Positions 18,701-25,059 of a stretch of DNA of 64,000 nucleotides are shown here, in pieces. A program made the position numbers and the translations under genes. The DNA comes from Erysipelotrichaceae bacterium (lineage in GTDB: Bacteria > Bacillota_I > Bacilli_A > Erysipelotrichales > Erysipelotrichaceae), in the NCBI GenBank assembly GCA_017432885.1, contig JAFRIE010000014.1:124001-188000 (forward strand), written 5' to 3'. Below the pieces are notes generated by a model. The model did not search any database. It was given only the letters and a program-made list of their open reading frames with translations, and was not told where the DNA came from. Every line of letters starts with the position of its first letter. Position 1 is the first letter of the stretch.

Positions 18701-20785
18701 CAGATCATCTATCAGCGAAGCCTGATCAAAACCCCATCCTGTAGCAATAGAAATATCATAATCTATCTGATCAACCGTTTCGCCATAGTAACCAGCGTTA
18801 TAGTACTCATCCGAAGTCATTTCAATCAGGTTAATGATGATCTGATTGTTGCTGGCGGTTTCAATGCTGTTTTTAAAAGATTGGCTTCTTTCCATCAAGG
18901 TGTCACTTTCAGTGTTGACCGGAAGATCAAGATAAACAGGGAAAGATATTCCTTCGTTTTGAGCGGCAGCAATGAATTCCTGACACATTGCAGGACTGTA
19001 ATATGCGTCCTGTCCATCAGACAGATCGATCGTCTGTGAATAAACGCCATAGCTGTTTAAATGATCAGCTACAAGATCCCCGTAGATAACTCCCTGGGAG
19101 TTCTGTCTTCTTTGCGGGATCAGGTACATATTTCTGGTGCCGTTATTTACTGATGCATTATAAGTATCTTTATCAAATGCACAGTTCAAGGCTCTGCGGA
19201 AATTCTCATTCTGAAGCGCCAGGGTTGTATTTGTTTTTTCGGCATCATTTTGATGAGCGGTATGATTATAATTAATCCTGTTCATGTTTGGAATCAGGAA
19301 GAAAGTATACGTTGGGCTGTAGATACTCTCATATGTATATGGTTCGCTCAATACCCAGGTTCCTGTCCACTCTTGCGCATGAGATGGATACTGATGATAG
19401 AGATCAAAATCATTTAATAAAATGGATAGATCTCCATTTGTCCAAGTTCCTGTCAGAAGATAAGAACGGTTGGTCCAATTCGTAAACTGCGGACCGAGCA
19501 CGACGGTTCTCAAATTGGAACTGAATGTGCTAAACATATTAGCCATATATGAGACGTTTTGTGTGTTGAAACTGCTGATATCGATTGTTTCAAGATTGGT
19601 ACAGCCAGAAAATAAGCCTCCCATGTCGTACGTATTATCGGTATTAAAATGAGATCCATCAAAAGACAGCAGATTATTAAAGCCGGCAAACCATGCCCCC
19701 ATGTTTCTAGGACGGATCTCATAGTTTCCTCCTACATACGAATATTTGATCTGCTGTATTATCTCTGTTTCAAATCCCCAGGAATCATATACATTAAAAT
19801 TATCATCTTCTATATCGGAATAAACGGTTCCATAATATTCATTGTTTTCTATGTCGATAACACTTTGCTTCGTATTGTTTCCGTATGTTTCGTAACTTCT
19901 GATGAACACTAAAGCGTTTTCGTCTTCAACAAAGATCGCATATGCCCATCCATCCTCAGGCATTTCTCCTTCGGCAGGGGCTTCCGGTTTAACATAATCA
20001 TATGTCAGTGTGCTTGAAAGATAGCCGTATACCGGCAGATGCAGTTCTATTGTCTTATTTTCCGTGATATAGCTGATAAAAGCGCTTTTTGGAAGTTCAA
20101 GATCGTTATCGGCATTCAGATAGAGAGCGCCGCCCATGCCGTGGTATTCATCATCTATCATCAGATAAACTTCCATTGTATTGTGATAAAGAAGAATGTC
20201 AAAATAATCTGCCGTATCTGAATCATCTCCCGAGATAATCAGACTGCCGCTTTCTGTTTCTTCTACTTTCAGTGCAGGCGGCTGTTTCAGGAGATTTTCA
20301 GAAAAGACTACGTAGCCGTCTTCTGAATCGACATCTGTCGTATAAGCATCATATCCGTAAGGCTCAAATCTGAAATAATATTTAATGCCTGCTTCCCCTG
20401 CTTCATCACATACCGTAAAGCGATCGATCAAAATGTCCTTGCTGATATATAGGTATTTGCCTTCTGAGTCGGTTCTGACTTCGTAGTTAACATAACAATA
20501 ATCATCATCCGGATAATTGACGGTATCAAAATTAATCGATCGTCCTGTCTCTTCGTTCACCAGATAGATGACACTGCCATAGAACCACTCGCCATTCTCG
20601 TATTTTGAAGTCGTATTAAAGGCATCGATCCAGTATTCGTCATTGGAACGAATGATTACATTTTCGTTTTTATCCAAAGAAACCTTAACATTAAAATCTT
20701 CTTCCGCATAAATTCTGTTGTTTGCCGTAAACGCTGACGTCAACAACAACAGGCATGACAAAAAGACACTAAAAAAACGTCTCAT
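12743..20785 (-). CDS. Giant secreted protein: HID-like repeats, BspA-like segment, partial OppA-like domain, Big_2 repeats and MglB-like sugar-binding domain
   Basis: I choose ATG 20785 (2680 residues): it begins a clear signal peptide (MRRFFSVFLSCLLLLTSAFT) behind AGAAAGGAA, whereas the upstream ATG at 20833 has no ribosome site. In order the protein shows two hemoglobin-interacting-domain (HID/DUF1533)-like units (about 33-260), a BspA/DUF285-like stretch (about 330-440), and the C-terminal part of an oligopeptide-binding protein (SBP_bac_5; about 485-765). Eight more HID-like units with GxLxIxSxDxxWLxA signatures follow (about 770-1750), then seven Big_2 Ig-like domains (1764-2372). The last 300 residues are a complete periplasmic-binding-protein fold closest to galactose/glucose-binding MglB. 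There is no LPXTG or C-terminal helix. A Fur-box-like site lies upstream, so iron-regulated heme or nutrient capture is one hypothesis; the ligands are unknown. Confidence 0.94.
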   Translation of the reverse strand: MRRFFSVFLSCLLLLTSAFTANNRIYAEEDFNVKVSLDKNENVIIRSNDEYWIDAFNTTSKYENGEWFYGSVIYLVNEETGRSINFDTVNYPDDDYCYVNYEVRTDSEGKYLYISKDILIDRFTVCDEAGEAGIKYYFRFEPYGYDAYTTDVDSEDGYVVFSENLLKQPPALKVEETESGSLIISGDDSDTADYFDILLYHNTMEVYLMIDDEYHGMGGALYLNADNDLELPKSAFISYITENKTIELHLPVYGYLSSTLTYDYVKPEAPAEGEMPEDGWAYAIFVEDENALVFIRSYETYGNNTKQSVIDIENNEYYGTVYSDIEDDNFNVYDSWGFETEIIQQIKYSYVGGNYEIRPRNMGAWFAGFNNLLSFDGSHFNTDNTYDMGGLFSGCTNLETIDISSFNTQNVSYMANMFSTFSSNLRTVVLGPQFTNWTNRSYLLTGTWTNGDLSILLNDFDLYHQYPSHAQEWTGTWVLSEPYTYESIYSPTYTFFLIPNMNRINYNHTAHQNDAEKTNTTLALQNENFRRALNCAFDKDTYNASVNNGTRNMYLIPQRRQNSQGVIYGDLVADHLNSYGVYSQTIDLSDGQDAYYSPAMCQEFIAAAQNEGISFPVYLDLPVNTESDTLMERSQSFKNSIETASNNQIIINLIEMTSDEYYNAGYYGETVDQIDYDISIATGWGFDQASLIDDLYNCMDYYLNKMGINGYNDPLMESLGVDTFFTMLDEAKEITEYDAALSKVAEAEAYFLSKCYLMPVSTHTINHQEEQTAEVSIYQDPVSENLLITSKEQQWLNEMGEITSDRITVFNHTLQFGTNCDEDYIRFSRDSEGNVSEIIVLYKGLLANNVPSSQESVEISFPATDSYSSITVEIDGLNACKKTPVGLKVMETPEGIRFYFDDPGQEELDYLTAMTHPHVWDYSVFPDGKYVQGSFIDINHNNDGSASDLFASNDGMINEDGGEDYRYDEIRLSSDGMYTYIPLEIVMESGIYNSETVDYRTVVIVYGYEDYYNSEDTVLHLQTREYANEALPDGFEVFAELDDDCNLIIRAADNTDGSLNYWVEAACKPAIKNEYDNFVSGSKLVFYNDETGNSCWLQNIAHENWDDTYFELRTFDNSVEKYLYVSRKVLTRFLINNGLSTSAGSKYYFGFETYGYQNYYSNPETEGQYIVLPENLTKEAPQLIITETDEGDVIISSEDPTDVNFIGYIEDLYYGKDNSDSFISFISPGRDYGNAFWSISQDFGESIYINELNQLVITNAAIIQVDIMNGLNEVQIFVSGYEPDTIIMEVLLQHAKKQAPDVNIEVDTNGNLIISCDDPDWFNAINDILFTRMLEDDQIEYYDRPKDVLHISGNEAVIYKDDLMGLLDGNYYIEFHADDYGTITKNLTLSGYTIERTAEVKVTCSKGDLIITCNDKKYMEALAAESKWYHGDHEERHTEGGSIMVLIGDDCSPGYTNSREYFNGEETYHYTSYTLASTKTKITMKKQQLIKMHVYNTNEATIVLRAPGYEDVALPVSLNNLCNPNIPDDLLVTVEENGDVVISSSDNNWLKALYAITDYDKGTDGGSLSFVPIDNPWAEYVVHNNKGGGITLIQAEYSSGRITIKYDDLGLKSGDYTLYLRPYMYRETSYPVTLVKGVKNAPAPGTVTAALDADGNLIITSEGNEDYLRGIVSWQMVNKDGLITKMLVSYIQIYEENGNFMETLYNNDNQYENVFFEKVRYDEENQQVVVPREYLSQFSGNNRHVFIKSYDYDPYDAGTMDFPFITVSSADMLAGDTLQFVVNTEQNVIWSVDDENLATVDAEGNLTAKKSGTVYLSAQIEGNEYVDTIPVTITNYMVEEINLSAPSVEVAAGKSITLVAEVLPATAKNKALVWTSSDTGIATVSSGKVTAKKVTEISHVTITATAKDGSGIQGSIELTVVPAVSSIAIEYNGVDYAGKTLPVDPEDTPELQLYAFTAPADASDVVTWTSSSTKLATVDENGKVTIVGAKGKVKITAKAADGSGKSAAVTLNIAKLVDGVVISGPTEVAIGKSIKLTAEVFPEDAASKALVWYSSNSNVAVSGGKVTVKKTAKAGETAVIEAYAKDTMDISGDYVITVKEATTKVNIFKEGGIDVTGSILGVDPEDTLELQLSASTEPIEASKAVTWTSSSAKLATVDENGKVTLTGAKGKVKITAKAADGSGKSAVVTLNIAKLVKRIEIDGPTEVVAGKAIKLTAEVFPEEADSKALIWTSSDTSIATVSSGKVTAKKVTEASNVTITATAKDGSGVARSYEVLVRPLTSLIIIRDKDISELPANATIETAQDEGKTYQLYYSVFPNGADWKVDWTTSNSAIATVDVTGLVTFTGVKGSVKITVTTKDGSKKSASVTFVHKEESNSVRKIGAAIYNFDDNFMISYMQYINDYIEELNSTDPDHTYEVEFVNGQADAEIQTAQIEDFIAQDYDGMIVQPVDASTTDLADMIQDSGIPTVFINRMYQDYEYSGNMCYVGVDARGAGSAQGQIVYDLPAHGDLNSDGTVQYVMIMGDAQNGDAQYRTEESVAYLTDRGVQANCLYQEEGYWAQSLAKTLVEDALNSYGSEIEVIFCNNDGMALGAIEAVEEAGLTVGTDIYVVGIDGLTEAYAAISEGRLTGTVINDSHCQAVAACDSVITLMNGGTIQNRINYIPYVIVTAENVDDYYGG
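13670..15496 (-). repeat. Tandem Big_2 (bacterial Ig-like) repeat block
   Basis: Seven modules of roughly 80-90 codons carry the VTWTSSxxxxATVDxxGKVT signature. Alternate modules are nearly the same in DNA, for example around 14210-14290 and 14735-14815 (the SGKSA coding stretch), which points to recent duplication or conversion inside the gene. They probably act as a spacer that projects the C-terminal sugar-binding domain. Confidence 0.85.
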
Positions 20786-20810
20786 ATTCCTATAAGTTCC
20801 TTTCTGTAAT

Positions 20811-20825
20811 AGATAATCATTATCA
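20811..20825 (-). promoter_or_regulatory. Fur-box-like 7-1-7 operator upstream of the multidomain binding protein
   Basis: Read on the minus strand the site is TGATAATGATTATCT. It matches 14 of 15 positions of the Bacillus-type Fur consensus TGATAAT-N-ATTATCA. It sits 26-40 bases before the chosen start. A weak promoter pair (TTGAAA and TATCTA, 17 apart) would bracket it, and AT-rich -10-like sequence lies just upstream. PerR and Zur consensus sequences fit less well. Confidence 0.6.
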
Positions 20826-20889
20826 ATATACATTTCAATAATTATTATATATTATTTTTATCCTTATATAATATCCGTGTATGAAACTT

Positions 20890-20918
20890 TTTTCACCAGT
20901 AGGCTTTTATAATATAAT
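20890..20918 (+). promoter_or_regulatory. Promoter of the membrane acyltransferase, leaderless layout
   Basis: TTTTCA (20890-20895) and TATAAT (20913-20918) are 17 bases apart. Transcription would begin near 20925, on the start codon itself. A second overlapping TATAAT lies at 20908-20913. No ribosome site is visible before the ATG. Confidence 0.5.
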
Positions 20919-20924
20919 AAAAGA

Positions 20925-21914
20925 ATGAAAAAAGAACGAAAATACTATGTCGATTTCCTTAAGACGATCGGTCTTCTGCTGATTATTCTCGCCCATGTCG
21001 AACCGCCTTGGCTGCTGAAATTCATCAGGTGCTTCGATGTCCCCTTCATGGTGATCCTCTCAGGCATACTCGCCGGCCATTCCCAGACAGAAATCAATCA
21101 GTTTTTCTCCTATTTTCTAAAAAGATTTAAGAGACTGGTTCTTCCGACCTGGATATGGCTGATCCTGTATTTCCTGATCTTCGCCTATAAAAAAATGGTC
21201 TATTCCTTAGAGTACTACATCAATTCGTTCCTACTGACCAGATACGGGGTCGGCTGCGTCTGGGTCATTCTGATCTATCTGTACTGCGCCTGTATGGTGC
21301 CGTTCCTGAAAGAACTCTACAAAAAGAATGTCAAGACTGCCTGGATCATCGTATTGCTTATTTACGTTCTCTTCGAGTTCGCCTACCATTTCAAGATCGG
21401 GACAAAAATCAGATTCATTGATACAACGTTCTACTATATCGTTCCTTATGGACTGATGACTGTACTCGGCTTAAGGTATGAGTACATGAACAGGAAACAG
21501 AAACGATTGGTCATCTTCCTTTCCACTTCTGTCTTCATCGGTGCAGCAGTCTATTACTGCTTGCAGACGGGTTCCATTCAGCTGCCGACGATCGACAAGT
21601 ATCCGGCAAGACTGTACTTTCTGTCTTATTCCGTTATGATGTCATACCTCTTACTGATGATCTGTGAAAACAGAAACTGGAGTATCTATAAGAACAGACT
21701 GGTTCTGTTTATCAGTGAACATTCCCTGTGGATCTATCTGTGGCACATGCTGTATCTGTGGTTCTACGATTATAAGGCTCTGCCACAGATCTTCTATCTA
21801 AAATGGTTCACTGTTGCCGTGGTGAGTACTCTAACGGTATTCATTCAGGAAAAGGTCCTGCTGTTTATCCAAGATAAAACTGGGATCAGAATTCCCGACT
21901 TCCTCATGAAATAA
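20925..21914 (+). CDS. Acyltransferase family 3 membrane protein
   Basis: This 329-residue multi-pass membrane protein starts KKERKYYVDFLKTIGLLLII followed by LAHVEPPW. The N-terminal YxDFLK...H pattern is typical of the acyltransferase 3 (OafA/WecH/fucose 4-O-acetylase) family. About ten hydrophobic segments run to the end. Such proteins transfer acetyl or other acyl groups to surface sugars, using a donor carried across the membrane. It is the only plus-strand gene here and lies between the surface-protein island and the glycan locus, so its target may be the neighbouring glycan; that link is inferred. It converges on the next gene and shares a terminator with it. Confidence 0.9.
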   Translation: MKKERKYYVDFLKTIGLLLIILAHVEPPWLLKFIRCFDVPFMVILSGILAGHSQTEINQFFSYFLKRFKRLVLPTWIWLILYFLIFAYKKMVYSLEYYINSFLLTRYGVGCVWVILIYLYCACMVPFLKELYKKNVKTAWIIVLLIYVLFEFAYHFKIGTKIRFIDTTFYYIVPYGLMTVLGLRYEYMNRKQKRLVIFLSTSVFIGAAVYYCLQTGSIQLPTIDKYPARLYFLSYSVMMSYLLLMICENRNWSIYKNRLVLFISEHSLWIYLWHMLYLWFYDYKALPQIFYLKWFTVAVVSTLTVFIQEKVLLFIQDKTGIRIPDFLMK

Positions 21915-21943
21915 TCGGCAGACAATAACATAAAAGCACAATA

Positions 21944-21975
21944 AAAGGAGATGGTTCTAATTGCCCATCTCCTTT
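21944..21975. terminator. Bidirectional terminator between convergent genes
   Basis: AAAGGAGATGG and CCATCTCCTTT form an 11-base stem around a ten-base loop, with A/T-rich runs on both sides. It serves the acyltransferase on the plus strand and the repeat protein at 22001-23923 on the minus strand. Confidence 0.8.
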
Positions 21976-22000
21976 AATTTATTATTGATTTATGTTTTGT

Positions 22001-23923
22001 TTAATGTCTGTCGATTCCTGTTACTGGAAGCGCATATGGTGCGACCGGATTCTTCTGCCACTGTGCATACAGTGTAACTGTTGAATCCTTAATCTTCAAT
22101 ACATTAACCAGATAATCATAGAAATCTTCAACGCCTGTAGGAGGAATCAGATCGCTCCATTCACCGTTTTCATCCTGATACTTAAAGCCAATGAACTTAT
22201 AGCCTTTTCTGGTGAATCTGTCATTGTTGGTTTCAGAATTCCATGGATCTTCAGGTTCTTTCTCATAAACGAAATCCTGGGTAGGAATATGACCTTCGCC
22301 GCCGTTCGCATCATAAGCAATGTGATACGGCCATGGTTCCCACTGTGCGTACAATGTAATTTCGCCATTGTCATCACCAAGCAGTTCAGGTCTGTATTCA
22401 TCAGCTTGCAGTTTCTTTATATCTTCGCTGTCAGGATCCTCATAGGTATAACCTACGAGCTCGTAATAGTCTCTGGAATAGGTCCATTCTTCTTTTGACG
22501 GCATGGTGGAATCTGCACCGGTGTAGTTGTCAGGTTCCATTTCGCCATTTACTTTTTCCCCTTCAGGAACATTTGGATCATAGAGGATCTTGTAAGGAAG
22601 CGGTTCCCACTGTGCGTACAATGTGATTTCGCCATTGTCATCAGCAAGCAGTTCAGGTCTGTATTCATCAGCTTTCAGTTCCTTTACATCCCCACTGTCA
22701 GGATCTTCATAAGTATATCCAATGAGTTTATAACCGGTAAGTGTATAGGTCCATTCGTTTTTTGACGGCATTTCGAGATCGGCACCGGTGTAGTTGTCAG
22801 GTTCCATTTCGCCATCGAGTTTAGCATCTTTCGGTGCGTCTTCAGGTACGTTTGGATCATAGAGGATCTTGTAAGGAAGCGGTTCCCACTGAGCTACGAA
22901 TTCCTTATCGCCAGATTCCCATGGATCGACCTGGTTGTCTGAACCGTCTTCTCTGGTCCAACCTACAAACTTGTAGCCCGGTCTGCTTGGCTCATTAGGA
23001 ATTTCAACAGGATCGCCGGAAACGGCATATTCTGTCGGGTTATCTTTAGCAGGAGTAGCCTTTGGCCCGCCGTCGTCATCATTCAAATCATAAGTGATGT
23101 TATATTTTCTGGAGTAGAAGTAAGGAACAACATAAGCGCCCTGAGTGAATGTGAAGGTATCAAAAGTAAATGTGCCCTTCATATCCATGTAGAAGCAGTT
23201 GCTATTGTTGAAGTCCGGTGCAGGGCTCTTGGAAGTATACCTGTCAGGACCGCCTCTCTTCGAAAGACGGTAAAGTCCGTCATTTGCCAGTTCGTAGTAT
23301 TCTGCGATGCCATCTAATGAAAGATAGTAAATGTCTCTCTGTGTCGTATCAAACAGATAATGTGACTCATCCGGATCCTTGAAGCCGAAGACAACGTCGA
23401 CCGGGAAGAATGAATTATCTTCCGGATCCAGTAGTGTGATCGTCCATCTGATCGTGGCGCCGTAACGGCCTTTCATGCCGAGCTTGACAAGTCCTGTAGC
23501 GCCATCGATCCAGAGCTTGATCCATGAACCGCTTGAAACTTCGCCTTCACTGATAACTTCAGCCTGCAGCTGAACCGTGACCGGAATATTGAAATAATTC
23601 AGTTCAGCAGGATAAGTGATCGTATAGATGATCGGATCTTCTCCTTCGGCCGCTTTTTCCAAGTTCAGTCCTTTATTGCCGACATTCAAAAAGTCACCGC
23701 TGTAAGTCTGCAGTTCAGGGTTAGTCACAACTGTTGTCGTAGTGAGGGTCAGCTTTGTGAAATCATCTTCACTGTTAATAGCTGTACCACCTTCTTTTAC
23801 AGTAACGATTCCCGGTTCTTCCTCTTCTGCATTTACAGTCCTTGATACTGCATTTGGAACAAGCATCAAGGCGATTAGAGAAAGGATCAGAAATTTGACT
23901 AGACTGTTCTTTTTATTAAACAT
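22001..23923 (-). CDS. Secreted Listeria-Bacteroides-repeat (InlB-B) surface protein ending in truncated LPVTG
   Basis: The best start is ATG 23923 (640 residues), behind GGGAGGG at eight bases; a longer TTG start has no support. Residues 1-32 form a signal peptide. About 280 residues of unrecognised, beta-rich sequence follow; this resembles adhesin regions but I cannot name it. Four Listeria-Bacteroides (Flg_new/InlB-B) repeats come next, each ending in LYAQWEP or similar. The C-terminus reads PYALPVTGIDRH and then stops: an LPXTG-type sortase motif with neither the hydrophobic helix nor the basic tail that sortase substrates need. It is probably a surface adhesin that has lost covalent anchoring, or uses it in an unusual way. 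Confidence 0.92.
   Translation of the reverse strand: MFNKKNSLVKFLILSLIALMLVPNAVSRTVNAEEEEPGIVTVKEGGTAINSEDDFTKLTLTTTTVVTNPELQTYSGDFLNVGNKGLNLEKAAEGEDPIIYTITYPAELNYFNIPVTVQLQAEVISEGEVSSGSWIKLWIDGATGLVKLGMKGRYGATIRWTITLLDPEDNSFFPVDVVFGFKDPDESHYLFDTTQRDIYYLSLDGIAEYYELANDGLYRLSKRGGPDRYTSKSPAPDFNNSNCFYMDMKGTFTFDTFTFTQGAYVVPYFYSRKYNITYDLNDDDGGPKATPAKDNPTEYAVSGDPVEIPNEPSRPGYKFVGWTREDGSDNQVDPWESGDKEFVAQWEPLPYKILYDPNVPEDAPKDAKLDGEMEPDNYTGADLEMPSKNEWTYTLTGYKLIGYTYEDPDSGDVKELKADEYRPELLADDNGEITLYAQWEPLPYKILYDPNVPEGEKVNGEMEPDNYTGADSTMPSKEEWTYSRDYYELVGYTYEDPDSEDIKKLQADEYRPELLGDDNGEITLYAQWEPWPYHIAYDANGGEGHIPTQDFVYEKEPEDPWNSETNNDRFTRKGYKFIGFKYQDENGEWSDLIPPTGVEDFYDYLVNVLKIKDSTVTLYAQWQKNPVAPYALPVTGIDRH
22060..23080 (-). 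repeat. Four Listeria-Bacteroides (InlB-B type) repeats
   Basis: Repeat units carry PYKILYDPN openings and GEITLYAQWEPLPY closings. The two central units are close copies in DNA (compare about 22330-22600 with 22610-22880), which suggests recent duplication. Confidence 0.8.
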
Positions 23924-23965
23924 AAATCTATCCCTCCCAATAACAAAACATATTTGCTCATAGTT

Positions 23966-23971
23966 ATTATA
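23966..23971 (-). promoter_or_regulatory. Probable -10 box of the InlB-repeat protein
   Basis: A consensus TATAAT lies about 43 bases before the start codon, with TG directly in front of it. No convincing -35 box is present, so only the -10 is annotated. Confidence 0.4.
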
Positions 23972-24010
23972 CACCAAAATATATTACAATCCTAAAAAAT
24001 AATAAAATAT

Positions 24011-24997
24011 TTATATATTTACTTCCTTTATTCTTTTTAAGGGCAGTTTCAGCATCTTTCCTACTTCCAGATCGGCTTCAGGAGGATCCCAGCGGCAAGT
24101 TCCGGATGAAGATGAGAAGGTCATTTCCCCGAACTTGATCTCTCCGTTATCCAGGAGATACAGATCGACACGGACGTGCGGAAATCCTTCCGCGAGTTTT
24201 TCAGCAAGGCAGACCATTTCCGGGATCTGCCTTGGCATCGTAGGATCCTGATCCAGAAGCGGATAGGTTCCGGTCGAATACGGGAGTCTCTTCCAATCCG
24301 TATCATAGAGAGCCATTCTGATATTGATCCCCCGGTCTTTGATCACTTCAATAAAACGGCATTTACCGTCAAAGCACCAGAACTTGTAGTCATCGAGGCT
24401 GCGGCCATTGTTATTCAGGTACTTTTCCACGAGAAGCCTTCTCGGAATGTCGTCGTACTGCATCTCGAAGCCTTCGGAGAAGGTAAAGTTTTCCCTAAGC
24501 CATCCTTCTGCCTGGTATCTAAGCTGGTTCAGGTCCGTTTCTGCTTTGTTTCTGACGATCTGATTCATGCCCGAACCGTGATTCGCCTTTAATACAAAAG
24601 CGTCTGGAAACCTGCTGAAATCAATCTCAGAAGCATTTCGATATACTCCCAGAAGAGGAATCAGATATTGTTCACCTATTTTTCCTTTGATCCAGTCTCT
24701 AACCAGATACTTGTCGGAAAGAAGCGTTTTTCTTGGGTCTCTATCATTCAGTTTCAGCCACTGTATTTTTTCATTATAGGTCTTTGGATCGTCCAGATCC
24801 AGAATATTACCGGTTCTGTCCTTGTACCACTGTTTCAGCAGTTCAGGGTATTTCTGCTGATCAAGCTGATAGTACAGCATTTTTTTTATATCTGTCAGTT
24901 CTGTCTGCGTCTCGAAAAGCTTCCGGTTCAGCAGTTCCATCTGATTCGCAAAAGCCTTCTTCGATACGGGCAGAATCCTTTTCAGCAAGTCTTTCAT
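24011..24997 (-). CDS. TupA-like ATP-grasp protein
   Basis: The chosen start (ATG 24997, 328 residues) follows AGAGGT by about seven bases; the upstream ATG at 25042 has no such site. Residues 1-45 look coiled-coil. The rest matches the ATP-grasp proteins related to TupA, the teichuronopeptide synthesis protein: YNEKIQWLKL, SDKYLVRDW, KANHGSGMN (nucleotide-binding glycine loop), DDYKFWCFDG and a closing RVDLYLL...KFGEMTFSSSSG with the metal-binding Glu. ATP-grasp enzymes ligate carboxylates to amines, so it may add an amino acid or similar group to a cell-wall polymer. It lies directly after the LCP gene, separated by a terminator; a TATAAT at 25017-25022 may give it its own promoter. Confidence 0.9.
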   Translation of the reverse strand: MKDLLKRILPVSKKAFANQMELLNRKLFETQTELTDIKKMLYYQLDQQKYPELLKQWYKDRTGNILDLDDPKTYNEKIQWLKLNDRDPRKTLLSDKYLVRDWIKGKIGEQYLIPLLGVYRNASEIDFSRFPDAFVLKANHGSGMNQIVRNKAETDLNQLRYQAEGWLRENFTFSEGFEMQYDDIPRRLLVEKYLNNNGRSLDDYKFWCFDGKCRFIEVIKDRGINIRMALYDTDWKRLPYSTGTYPLLDQDPTMPRQIPEMVCLAEKLAEGFPHVRVDLYLLDNGEIKFGEMTFSSSSGTCRWDPPEADLEVGKMLKLPLKRIKEVNI

Positions 24998-25019
24998 TTT
25001 TGTACCTCTAATATCTATT

Positions 25020-25054
25020 ATATAAAAACGATAGAATATCATCTATCGTTTTCA
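25020..25054 (-). terminator. Rho-independent terminator after the LCP gene
   Basis: AAAACGATAGA and TCTATCGTTTT form an 11-base stem around a six-base loop, followed on the minus strand by TATAT. It lies right after the stop codon at 25060. Confidence 0.75.
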
Positions 25055-25059
25055 TTTAT

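Noticed and set aside
20786..20833. ATG at 20833 as the start of the giant binding protein
   Set aside because: It lacks a ribosome site, would put 16 polar residues before the signal peptide, and overlaps the Fur-box-like site.
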